Origin: Fragilaria crotonensis
Taxonomy: Eukaryota > Bacillariophyta > Fragilariophyceae > Fragilariales > Fragilariaceae
Assembly (NCBI GenBank): GCA_022925895.1
Contig: JAKSYS010000042.1
Span: forward strand, 108,348 to 172,347
Direction: 5' to 3'
DNA: 64,000 nt
Shown: positions 45,024 through 56,803 of the stretch, piece after piece
Numbering within the stretch: position 1 is the first letter of the stretch
How the letters are laid out: each line of letters starts with the position of its first letter
The notes under the pieces: model-generated
Seen by the model: only the letters and a program-made list of their open reading frames with translations
Database searches by the model: none
Told to the model about the DNA's origin: nothing
Made by a program: the position numbers and the translations under genes

Positions 45024-48000
45024 CTACTTGAGATGGATGTCGCCAGGTATCTCCCGAATGGGGGGAACATTGGCCAACAGCTCACGCAGGGTTGAGTTGC
45101 CGACCTTGGTGTCAATTATTAAGTCTCCTTTCAGTATGGCCTCTAACCTGGCCGTGAAAGCTTTGCTCTCGCGTTCCCTGTCCGTTTCTTCCCGACCCCG
45201 CTTGAAAGGCGTATCGTTCTTAACCTCGAAGGACCTCTTTCTTCCACACTGAAATTCGTCATCCAATGTTGGGGTTGGCGATCGATTAACCATTCGCTCC
45301 TTCTGGCGAGCTGTTTTGGTCGCCTTATTGTGTTCCACCTCCAGCCTCCAGCGACGCTCCTGGTCGTCAGCCTTGTTCCGCGCATCTTCCAAATCCAATT
45401 GTTTCTGCAGAAGATTTTTCGCCCTTTCTTCTGCCTCGGCGTTCCTACGATTAGCCTCCGCGACCAATCGTTGTCCTTCCAACCTGTGCTGCTCTGCTAA
45501 TTCGTTGTGTCGAGCCACGTCTTCTTGTCGCATCCTCTCGTTATCCTCTACGAACAACCTCAAGATTTCCCGAAATGCGGCACCCAGGGCAGCCTCAAAG
45601 TCCTTCGTCTCGTCGCCCTGCGTTTCTACGATGCGTTCCACGCCACAAGAGGTGAGGGCATCCTGGAGAAACGACTTGTACACTTCGTCAGCACTTCCAT
45701 CCTCCAAAGTAAGTGCGACTATTGGAATCCTGCCCCTATCGCGTGGCAGGATCGAGGTCAGAGCCGTGTTCGTGAAATCAACATCGTTCATGTACGGAGG
45801 AATGACAAGAAGTGCAAAATCAATCTGGTCCCATTGAGTCAGCTTGTTACCGTTCAGGGCAATAAAACGAATTTCCGAAAACCCTGATGTGTAAATCTGC
45901 TCAACATCGTAGCTAAATCTGGAATCCATCCATTTGTGTAACAATTCGTAAGCTGTTTCAGCTTGCACGCCTTCGAATTTTGGAACAATGCACGCGAGAG
46001 TTAGGGTGTGAACCGAGCTGGAACAGATTGCAGGAGTCGCTGGAATCATGTCCTCCAAGGCTCCCACAGCCTTGTAAAGAACGCCGGTAAGTAGAGAACC
46101 GACGGTGTTCAACTGTATCAATTCCTCCAGAAAGTCTCCAAGAGGCAATTCATCAGGGTCGTCAAAATGCTCGATGATATCATGGAGTCGATAGTCTGTT
46201 TGGGATTTCTGGACGAAAGTTGCACTCGAAACCATGGAGAAGGTCGGGTCTATGCGCCTTAGACTCTGTTCCGTCTTCTTCCGCTGTACGAGCGGATCGA
46301 GATTGTGGCGAATCCTTTTCCACAAGAGCAACTTCTTGGCATGGTTCACCTCTGCTTCTCGCTCAGCTCTCCGTCTTGCCTCTTCGTCCGCCTTGCGACG
46401 CTCCTCCTCGTATTGTTTCTCGACGTGCTGCTGAAGCAGCCTCAATCTCGCTCGCTCATCTTCTTGTCGTTTCCTGGCATTTTCTTTTTCAATTTTCTGC
46501 TTTTGACGTTCTTTCTCCTCCAGCTCCTTTCGCAAAGCAATTTGTCGCTCTTGCTCCCTTGCCAGATCTTCTGCCTGCCTTCTGACTTCTTCTTCATGGG
46601 CCTTTCTCTTCAGATCGGCTTCGACCTTGAGGCGCCTCTGTTCTTGAGCATCTGCTTCCGCTCTTTGTCGGGCCTTTTCCGCAGCTTCCTTCTTCTCAAT
46701 CTCTTCTCTTCGGCGTCGCTCCTCTGCTTCGGCCCTTCTCCTAGCATTCTCGATTTCCAATTGCTTTTCTTTCGCCACCCTGGCCCTCTCCTCGTCAGCT
46801 GCACCCCGAGCCCTCTCCGCAATTTGTTTTTTCTCCTCCAACTTTCGTTTCAATTCCGTTTTTTGCCGGAGCTCTTCTTCGGCTTTCTTAGTCCATTCCG
46901 CTTCTTTGCGACGTTCTTCTTCTCGTTGAACTACAGCGGCTCGTCGCTTCTCAAGGTCTAAAGTCTGCTCCTCCGCCGACAGAGGGCGAGCTAGAGCCAT
47001 CGATGCCCGATTTGAAGGCACCTGAATCAAGACACTTCCCTCTCCACTCACTTCGCCACGGCATACCGCTAGCCTAGTGACACCGTTGAGTTTGCTCTCG
47101 ATGGTGCGAAGCATCTTGCGCGGTCTGAGTGGAATCACAACCCCTTTGACTTCGTCCTTTGGAATCGTGAACCTGGATGCCTTCCAAAAGATGAGTTCCA
47201 ACCTCTTCTTTCCTGTGGGTGACGAATTCGACGCGAGGTCGACCTCTTTGGTCGTGATGTTGTAGTGTTTACAAGCACTCCTAGCTTCGTCAATATCTTC
47301 AAAGCACAATAATCTAACGAGAGTAAAAAGGGGGTACTGATCTTGAATTGCTGGCGTGTCCTTCTTCTTGTACCCGTAAGTCGTGTACATCACACGGAAC
47401 GCGGTTCTTCGCATTTCTTCAACATGTTTGAACATGAGGCATGCAAATAGATAAGGCGTTGTTCGGGCCCTAAGAATTGAGAAGAAACGAGCGTAGTTAA
47501 GCTCGTGCTTGGCCTGTGAGTTGCGGAGACGCAAGATAAGTCGAGGCAATTGTACCATACATCGATCCTGTTGAAACACATTCTCACCTTAAAGATTTCC
47601 AAAGCAAGTTGCACCGGCTTCGAGTTGAACACTTCAGGTCGTTCACTCGACAGCTTTGCTGCGTATTTTAAGACTTCCATTCCACCGTCGTTTTCCAAAG
47701 TCAGTAAGATGTAGATGGCTCTCATCTCCGGTTCCGCTGTCCCCTGAGCTGGACTTTTGTTTCCTATGATTCGACGGGCGACATCCCTCTCGTCGTTGAT
47801 AAGGGGCGACCCATCAAAATCGACTGGAGGGACACCCATAACGATGTTTGACTCACAGCCATGGTTACTTGACTGTTCCCTCGTTTCCCGGCCAGTCTCA
47901 TCGGCTACATCAACCGTCGATCTTCCTAACGAGTCATCATAAAACAAGTTCAACGTCTTCATCGCTTGTCCCATTTCCGCAATGTTTTGCTGGCTTTGCA

Positions 48001-50254
48001 TTCTCACAAAGTCAGGAATGTGACTCAATTGATGCTCACACATAGCATGCCAACGAGCAATCCTTTCGTGACACCGAACAGCCCGAGCGTCGCATTTGCC
48101 TCCGGTTCCGACATAGTTTTGCAGGATAAAATCTTTGCGTACCATTCTCGTTCGATCCCAAATGAACTGATAGACTTCCAGAGGAGTAGGGGCCACTCCA
48201 GTGGAAAATCGAGGGTCCGGGCCTTGCCGATCGCGTTCCATGACCCATTCTTCGAGATAGCCACAAACACGTTCTAAAACATCTGGAGGACGTACCAGCT
48301 CAGGAATGTCCAGTTTGTAATCGGCAGCCGATCGTCGGAAGCGCTTGACAGCCGTATTCCGCAAATTCCAACTGACGGGGTGAATGTCTGGATGAATCGT
48401 CTCCAGCAGCTGAATGTCGCCTTCATTCTCACGTCGTTTAAGCTCGTCGTCCGGGCACATGAATTGGCAAGTTCCAACAAGTGATTTGGCATTTTGTAAA
48501 TCCATGACATCGAATTCGTTCTGGGAAGGAACAGTAATTGGTTCGAGATCATCAGGTAGATGTGATCGAGTAGCATTGACCTTAGGTGCAAATCGAAAGG
48601 CATTCCGTTCTGCCAGGGAAGCATGTTCAGTGCTTGTGGTACCATTATTCCTCTCCTGAACGACAGTCGGGTTTGGGCTCGTCACATGGCGTTTCGGGCT
48701 GGGAGGAGGAGAATTTTCAGAAGCACTCTTTCGAAGTTTCGCTTCCTCCAGTTTCTTCTTCTTTGCGGCGAGTTTCGCCTTCAGGCGGCAAGCTCTTCCT
48801 CCTTATTCTTGGCGACAGTGTCAGGTCCTTCATCGAACGTAACGTCTGGTGTAGGAAGCGTCATCGAGGCCTCCGGGATAGGACTATGGATGGGCATTTC
48901 ATCACCCATGTCATCATCATTACTGCTGGGCTTCCCAAAGGATGACATACCGAATGTTGGAGCAGGTGAAAGTGCTGAGGAGCGAATGCTTGTGCTGTGG
49001 GATTGAGTGAGGACGGAGTCGCGAACGGCTGCCCAAATCCGCTTTGGTTCGTGATGCCCCGTGAAAGCCTCCGTCGTCGAAATCATTGCTTCCGTCATGC
49101 ATATTTACTTCAGTTGTTTGTAGTACGCTAGCAGAGGATCCGAACGTCATGGCAGGAGCTGGGGCTCCTGTACCTGCACCAAAGGGGTTGCCAGGGGCAA
49201 CTGGTTGCGAGTGAAAGGTGCTCCCGCCACCAAAGCCCGAAACATTGCCGAAAGCAGAGCTGCTTCCAAATGCGTTTGAAGAAGTGCCGAATGCGCTTGA
49301 TGACTGACTGCCTGGTTGACTCATTGGAAATGCTGGCTGTGAAAACGGAGTATGAACGGGGGCTCCGAACGATGTACTGGTAGATGGAGCGGCAGCAAAA
49401 CCAGAACCATGCGCGAAGCTGCTGCTTACGTTCGTCGAACCGAAGCCGCTGCTGTTTGGTGCTGAAGCACCGAATGTGGAGCTGCTCGAAGTAGTAAAGC
49501 CGCTGCTACCGCTCTGGGCATGTCCAAACGAAGGGTTGACGGAAACGCCAAACCCGGTGAAGGAACTCGAGGAACCAGAACCTACAAATGCGGTCGGGGA
49601 TGGTGCTGTACTAAATCCTGTTGCGGCGGAAGGTGTGCCAAAGACACTTGGCGCAAGGGGAGCACCGAATCCGCTGTGGACCTGAGCAGCGCCAAACGGA
49701 GCAGGAGCTGCAGAAAAACCACCTGACGAAATCGAAGAAAACCCACCAGACACCAGCGGAGCAGCGCCGAATCCTCCTGTGGCAGCCGGGGTACCGAATC
49801 CACCAGAGATTGGAGTGGACGTCCCGAAACCGCCAGATGTAGATGATGCTCCTAACCCACCAGCAATAGGAGCATTAGCACCGAAAGTGGCAGGGACAGA
49901 GGGGGTACCGAAACCCCCAGACCCTGGCGTTGCAACACCGAATCCACCCAGCGGAGGCGACGGGCCGAAACCATGAGTACCCGACGCAGAAGCCGCGCCA
50001 AATCCGCCTGGGGCAGGAATTTTAGCTCCAAATCCAACAGATGAAGCTCCAAATGCTATTGGTGTAGACGACGCTCCAAAACCTCCAGCAGTAGGCTGAG
50101 CATCACCTCCGAATCCGCTCGGAGCGCCGAAGCCACCTGGGGCAGGAGCTGCTCCAAAGCCGGAAGTGAAGCCACCAGTGGTCCCTGTGCCGAATCCCGA
50201 TGTTCCAAAACCGCCAAGATTGCTGCCAAACGTATTGTTGCCAAAGCCTGACAT
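45024..50254 (-). CDS. SAC3: SAC3/GANP-type mRNA export factor with FG-repeat N-terminus
   Basis: Read from ATG 50254, residues 1 to about 400 are FG repeats (GGFG, SGFG, SAFG), as in nucleoporins and human GANP/MCM3AP. A basic helix follows (LKAKLAAKKKKLEEAKLRKS). The SAC3 domain starts with VGTCQFMCPDDELKRRENEG and runs through LNYARFFSILRARTTPYLFA and FTLVRLLCFEDIDEARSACK. A long coiled coil (about 46960-46330), a globular region (about 46200-45540) and a second coiled coil complete it. One intron (47514-47587, 74 bp) is supported. Three single-base breaks lie at 49057-49060 (CCCC), 48979-48980 and 48784-48785. Restoring one base at each gives 1719 residues in one frame. SAC3/GANP scaffolds TREX-2 at the nuclear pore. 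The fused FG + SAC3 layout is GANP-like rather than yeast-like. Confidence 0.8.
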
Positions 50255-52327
50255 TGTGTTTAGAGACGTCTAGGAAAGAAATGTGCACCAGCAAGCGCAC
50301 ACACCCGAATGGGTGGACTGCCTGTCTGCTTTCGACAGTCGCTGACGTCGACGAATGAAAGATGTCGAAGGGGAATAGAATCTCTACCGCAAGCAATTGT
50401 TTAACAGAATCAGCAAGGTCGGTACAATGTCAAAACAATAACAGTGTCAGCAGCATGTCGTCGTATATGAAGAATTATGCGCTGATTGACGAGTAATACA
50501 TACCTCTTTCTCACATCATGCAGACTTTGCGTTACTCTACCGTAGTACTACAATACGAGTTCCTAGTCGAGTCCTACAGCATGCACTACAGATAGACCTA
50601 CTACTGTAGTACTTTTACTGGTACTTGAATCACGAGAATTTGGTACGAGTACTCTGAGTACTCCAGTACGTCTATATTGTATGGCATACGTGTTCGTATT
50701 TCGTGTACGTCCAAGCGTCACGCAAGCGCAGCACGCAGCCCTAAATAAACTCTCTAAACTCCAATGCGCGCAGAGGTACTGTGATAGTAGTCCTTTTTGA
50801 TTCCACTCTCCGTACCACCACGTGATGATAAGGGGTCGTGATGTCGTGCATTCAAGTGTTGGTCGATTACAGGTCGTACGGTTTATAGCCTACTGTGCTA
50901 CGGCTACGGACTTCTAAGTACATACTCCAGTACAGTATTTTTAACGTGAAGAATACAACGAAATCTATGGCGGACTCAGAACGCTGACTATCCGGATAGA
51001 TGTTGTTATCAATTAGCTTACATTGCAGTTTACCTTTACCTTTGATGATTGCTCACCACAACCCAACAAGTAGCAACTAAACATCTCTAGATGTGGCCAT
51101 TTCACTCAATTGCAGTCCTTAGGCAGGGTAGCCATGGCAATTCCAAGTTTGCAGCTTGTGATGACGCCCCATCTCCTTGATGGCATTCCAACAACATCAC
51201 CAACCAGCATGCCTGTAAACCAGTCCTTTGCAGTCCTGACAGTATGCCCAGCAATGATAACATAACAACACAATTTCCGGGAGAACAGCGGTACAACCGA
51301 TTCCAAATAACTGATGCCTTTGCCATCACAACAACCAGCAATCCCACAGTTGCTCAGATAGAGAAGTCCACCATTTACCTGGCATCTCCATCAATACTTG
51401 CTTCTTGTTGTTGGGCATGTTGTTGAGACTGCATACGTGAGCTGCTGGTTTGTGGGCGGCGGATTGGTTGCACCAACTTTGATGCCGCCAGCCAACATCT
51501 TGCTCAATGCTTCCAATGCAACCAATGGACCAACCAGCATGAAAACCACTTCATTACAAACCAGTACGTCCATGACTTCTCCAATGAAGCCTCCGTAAAC
51601 AGGCAGCGCAAAACATGTTGTTGACAGGCCTGCAGTTGCCTCAAGCAACCCATGCACCAACATACTAGATGCCGACCAACATCTTAACTCGGATTCCATC
51701 TAACCAAGGCAGCAATGCATCATGACCTCAGCCACCATCAAACAAAACAGCATCCCAAAAAACATCCCAACCGGGTAGTTGTTGTATTCAACAAGATCAG
51801 TCGCTTATGACAATGAGGGTGATGATGCAGATGATGACAGTGGTACAAGTACCAATAAAATCCTTTATGATCGGAGTACTGTGAACAAAACGCGCGTAGG
51901 ATGTTGAGATCCAGTGTGCATACAAGTGGAATAGTGGACTTTTAATAGGAGGCTCTACGAAGGAAAAAATCCACTCTCAGCGCCACTTGTGCGACAAAAA
52001 TTACCTATACTAGTGGGTTCCTCACAACTGATCGGAGTATGATACATACTGGTGTTTTACAGTAGCACATGTCGAGCAACCTGTTCACAGCAAATTCAAT
52101 GAGCATTCCATCCAGTAACTTTGAATTCGTACAGTATTGTAATTCAGTAACGTAAGACACCGTCGTTTCAACATAAATTACCGTCGATTTATGTACTGTA
52201 GACCTGTAGTACATGTAATCCACGTAACAGTACAACAGTACCCCAGAGTGGTCATACTCCGTAACAAACACACACACCACAGCGATCGAGTCAAGTCAAG
52301 CCGACGAGAGAGCGTGAGTGTCGTCGT
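50255..52327. other. 2-kb intergenic region; GTAC-rich, possible relict gene
   Basis: 50520-50960 is dense in GTAC/AGTACT words. 51100-51840 is less repetitive and carries a possible relict membrane-protein frame, listed separately. 51840-52327 leads into the GC-rich retroelement, whose true 5' end is not defined. No RNA gene is recognised. Confidence 0.4.
51391..51830 (-). pseudogene. Possible relict of a polytopic membrane protein
   Basis: On the minus strand, an open stretch reads NNYPVGMFFGMLFCLMVAEV. After an in-frame stop near 51700 it continues as LSTTCFALPVYGGFIGEVMD and FMLVGPLVALEALSKMLAGG. The alternating hydrophobic helices and Gly/Pro loops look like a membrane protein fragment, but I cannot match a family. 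It may be chance. Confidence 0.22.
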
Positions 52328-55300
52328 ATGAGTGTGAATGGTGCCGCGAGGGGCGACAGCCGAGGAACGGCGGCGAATGATGCCGCAACGGCGGTGATCG
52401 ACGGTGTCGGTCATCGTCGCCTCACGTTGCCAACCGCGCGCCAGGAAATTCAAAACTCCTCGACGCGTAGCGCGCTCGTACCCTCCGGTACAGCACGCGA
52501 GCGTCCGTCCTCTGTCCGTCGGCAGCTGCCGAGTGATGTGTCGTTACAAAACGACGACGATGGTTCCACTCGCGAACCACCGTTGCGTCGACAGCGACAA
52601 GTCCTCCAGCGCTGCTGCGACTGCTCGAGATCATCGACCTGTGCCCTGGCACGGCCGACAGCTCGCTCACAAGCTTGTCCCTGCCGAGTTGCGAACAAGC
52701 GCTGCACTTCGTGCAGCTGCTTCAACAACTGCCAGAACAAGCGAGCGCCGCTGCCGCCGCCGACGACAGCGACCCTCCGATGCTTCTTCACCAGTCCCGG
52801 CGCAACTGCGACCACAGAGCCCACCCCAGCAATCGAATCCGCCCCCCCCCAGCTGCCGTTCCGACCGCGACCGAGATCCCCCCAGCGCTTTCCCCGACAT
52901 CCCGACAACCATCCGCACCGACGATCGACGTCGACGGTGACGTCGGCATGACCCCGGAACCACTGGATCGGACCCCCGCTCCGACGCCTGAAGACGACAA
53001 CGACGACCCCTCCTTGCCCGCCCCGACGGATACAGAGACGGCCGCCGACGCTGGCGAGGACCCGATTCCTGCTTGTCCCCCCGTGACAGTGGCAGCGGCC
53101 AATAGGGCCAACGCCACTGCACGGGAAGATCCAGAGGCGGCCCCCGGACCGGCGGTAACGCCGGACGCGGGGGCCGATCTGCCCGGCTACTTTGTAACCG
53201 CGGCAGATCGCCTTCTGGATTCCGCCTACGGAGACCACGTCCACGATAACGCCGGGACGCATCTCCAGGGCGGCTTCTCCGACGACGCGCTGTGGCAGCG
53301 CCGATGGAGGAGGATGGCACAAATCGCCACCACCCGCTACCAGGCCCCCGCTGGTAGAGTGGGGCGGCGTTTCATTGCCATCCTCACGTCCGAGTTCCGG
53401 GGCGTACGCGAACGCCGCTGGAACTCGGAACGCCCCCTGGTGTTCGTCGCAACAGTGTTGCAGACGACACAAGGGGTTCGTCGCGCCAAAGGACATTCGT
53501 TCGCGCCTCGCGCAGCGAATGGACTTGTGGGACCAAGGCCACTTCAAGGCCTTGGTCGACGACGCCGAGGGGGAAGTCCTTTCTCGACAACCCTCCTCCC
53601 GTCCACCCGACGCCGAGGCGCAAGCTCGTTCCTACAACGCACGCGTCCTTTCCGGCAGACTTCGCTCCTTCGTGCGAACGCTCACCAACCGCTCCGGCGG
53701 TGGCGTCCGCCAGCCTGACGACCTCTGCACGAAGTCAGGCCGCCCCGTGTGGCAGGTGCTTCAGGAGAAGCACCCGGCCCTTCGCGACCCGACCTCTGTG
53801 GGGGATAAGGATGGGGCCTTCGAACCCTATCCCGATCTCCCTGCCCCCATCCCTGTGTGTGTCACACAGGACGACGTGGAGGCGATCTCCCCACGGCTCG
53901 CCGGCGCCGCCGGACCCGGCGGCACCGACGCCGTCGACCTGGCCAACTGGCTACTTCGCTTCGGACGCGAGTCCGAAGCGCTGCGTGAGGAGATGGCAGC
54001 CTGGACCAACTGGCTCGCCAACACCTCGCCGCCTTGGGCGGCCTACCGCGCCGTGATGGCGAATCGCCTGGTTGCACTCGACAAGCAACCAGGCACTCGC
54101 CCGGTTGGCATCGGCGAAGTGTACCGTCGCCTGTGGGCCAAATGCCTTTTGAAGGCAATAGGCTCACAGGCAACGGCCGCGTGCGGCAACTTCAACCTCT
54201 GTGCCGGCCTCCAGGCCGGCATCGAAGGCGCCGTACACGCCGTGCGTGACGTCTTCACCGACCCCTCGTTGATTCCTGCACCGCCACCCGACTCGCAGGC
54301 CGACGATGACCCCCTCACGCAAGCTCCCGAGCCACCGATGACTGAGCCGCCCCCCATCCCCCTCCTCGCCGTCATGACGCTGGACGAGGCCTTCGCGGCC
54401 ATCGCCGACGACGTGGGCCTCTCCTCGGCCGAAGCCTCGGCCGTCCTCCTGGTCGACGCGACCAACGGCTTCAACGAGCTCGGCCGCAAGGCCATGCTCT
54501 GGACCGTGCGGCATCGCTGGGCCAACGGTGCCCGGTTCAGTTTCAACTGCTACCGGCACTCGGCCCAACTCCTCCTGCGTCGGCGCGGCGACGACTGCGC
54601 GATCATCCTCTCGCGCGAGGGGGTCACTCAGGGTGACCCCCTCTCTATGGTGCTGTACGGCCTCGCGCTGACGCCGCTCGCCGAGACCATTCGAGCGGCC
54701 GTCCCCACGGTCGCCCAGCCATGGTACGCGGACGACGCAGCCATGGCAGGCCCCGTCGACGGCATCGCCGACGCACAGCGCCTCCTGCTCGAACTCGGGC
54801 CGCGCCGCGGCTACTTCCCCGAGCCGGAGAAGTCGATCCTCGTCGTTCCGCTCGCGACTCCGCCCACTGCCCTCGCTTCGCTGACGGAATTCAATTTCCG
54901 ACACGAGGAAGGGCACCGCTACCTGGGCGGCTTCGTGGGATCGGGCGCCGCCGAGGCGGCATGGGTGGACCCCCAAATCCAGCAATGGATAGAGGGCGTC
55001 CACTGCCTCGCGGCGGTGGCGAGGAGGTACCCGCAGACCGCTTACGCTGGTCTGTCGCAGTCACTCCAATCGGAGTGGCAGTACCTCCAGCGCGTGACGC
55101 CGGACATCGCGCCCGCCTTCGCACCGCTGGAGGCCGCCATCGCGACCGCCTTCTTGCCGGCCCTCCTTGACACGTCGGTCGAGGAGGTCGCCAAACTCCG
55201 CCCCCTCCTCGCCCTCCCCACGCGATTGGGAGGACTGGGCATCCCAGACCCGACGACGACGGGGGAGTTCTGCTACGCTGCCTCGACAGCGAGCACGAAC

Positions 55301-56256
55301 CTCCTCCAAGCCTCACTGGTGACTGGCGCCCCGCTCTGCTGCGCAACGGCGCACCGGCGCGACGCCTCCACCAATCGACTCGCGGCGAAAACGCATCAGC
55401 GCCACGCCACCGAGGGCCGGCTGGCCGCGATCCTCGAAGGCTCGCGACCGATGGAGAGGCGGCGCATCATACGGTCAGCGGCGACCGGCGCGTGGCTCTC
55501 CACCCGGCCGAACCTCCTCAACGGCTCGGACCTCTCGGCCGAGGAGTTCCGCGATGGGGTCCGCCTTCGTCTAGGCCTGACCCCCACCTCCCTCCCACCC
55601 CGATGCGACGGATGCGGCGAACGCTTCACGACGGAGCACGCCATGTCCTGTCGCAAAGGGGGGCTGATCCTCCACCGCCACAACGACCTCGTGGCGACGT
55701 GGGGACAGCTTTGCGGACAGGCGCACACCCCCTCCACTGTCTCTGACGAACCCCTCATCCACACGAGTCAGGACGTGCGAGCGGCAGGCGCCACCTGCTC
55801 CGAGCCCACCCCAGAACTCCGCGGCGACATCGCTGTCCACGGTTTCTGGACCCGAGGCACCACGGCGATCTTCGATGTCCGCGTCACCGACACGGACGCC
55901 CCATCGAATCGCAACACCACCCCGGAGAAGGTCCTCCTGCGTCACGAGAAGGAGAAGAAGGCGAAATACGGCGCGCTCTGCATTGCGCGACGCCGTACCT
56001 TCACTCCCCCCTCGTGTTCTCCGTGGACGGAATGCAAGGCGTGGAGGCAACCGCCGCTTCGCGGCGGCTAGCCTCCAGCCTCGCTTCCAAATGGAGGCGA
56101 TCGTACTCTGAGGTGTGTGGCTTCGTACGATCGCGCCTCGCGATCGCCCTGGTCCGCTCCGCGAGCCGCTGCCTACGCGCCGATCGCAACCCGATGCGCC
56201 GAACCCCCTCCCCGATATGGGACTGTGGAGCGGGCCTCGGCCTCTATCGCATGTAA
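52328..56256 (+). mobile_element. R2-like non-LTR retrotransposon: CXC finger, RT, C-terminal endonuclease
   Basis: One long coding unit (about 1309 residues) lies in three frames, broken at a C9 run (52842-52850), an AAA (53488-53490) and a C6 run (56006-56011). ATG 52328 opens it. Residues about 95-140 hold a Cys cluster (CCDCSRSSTC...CPCRVANKRCTSCSCFNNC), resembling CXC/Tesmin zinc fingers. A Pro/Ala/Asp-rich linker follows. The RT shows AVLLVDATNGFNELGRKAML (motif A), EGVTQGDPLSMVLYG (motif B) and WYADDAAM (motif C, YADD). Next come CDGCGERFTTEHAMSCRKGG (a CCHC-type knuckle) and RGDIAVHGFW...AIFDVRVTDT...EKEKKAKY, a PD-(D/E)XK-like restriction-type endonuclease. This is the layout of R2-type elements. 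Base composition is far more GC-rich than its neighbours. The mRNA ends are not defined. Confidence 0.85.
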
Positions 56257-56803
56257 CTGACGTGCCCCATCGCCCCTGCCCCCGCTCCCGCTGCCGAACG
56301 ACGCATTCCCATGGAGCACGCCCGGATTCTGGATTTTCGGATGTATAGCACTGGCGGACCGCTACGCGATGCCTACGGCACTGTTGTACCGGCCCATTCA
56401 TACACACATCAATCATACATAGCATAGCTCAGTCCCACGTAACATACATAGCACCCAACACACACGCACGCACAAAGCAAATTTAAAAGGAGTAGGATAT
56501 ACCCACCCCAAAATAAGAGTACAGTAAAATCATACAGGGACCCCGTTACACTCCCCATAATACCACTTCGGTGGAATTTCCGTACTTTTGTACATGTACA
56601 AGTACTGCGAGTGCTGCTGCACGCTGCACTACCTGTACCAGTAGACTCAGTACAGTCGAGTACCGACCCCTATTCCATATGATACCGTATGTATAGTACA
56701 AGTACTCTGTGCACATTGCCGAGGGATATAATGATGCATCATGCCACCAACCACAAGACTCACAGGAAAGCATTGGACAGATTTATTGGTGTGTGAGCGG
56801 GAT
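56257..56803. other. 3' flank of the R2-like element and spacer
   Basis: GC-rich sequence continues to about 56370 and then changes to ACACAC- and CATACATAG-rich DNA (56395-56475). The 3' UTR of the element probably ends in this zone. 56580-56710 is GTAC-rich. No poly(A) tail or target-site duplication could be fixed. Confidence 0.45.

Noticed and set aside
52450-53547. 365-codon minus-strand open frame
   Set aside because: It is an antisense shadow of the GC-rich R2-like element; composition is Arg/Gly-rich and has no family motifs.
54164-55003. 279-codon minus-strand open frame
   Set aside because: It lies directly opposite the RT catalytic domain; GC-rich DNA has few stops on the other strand.
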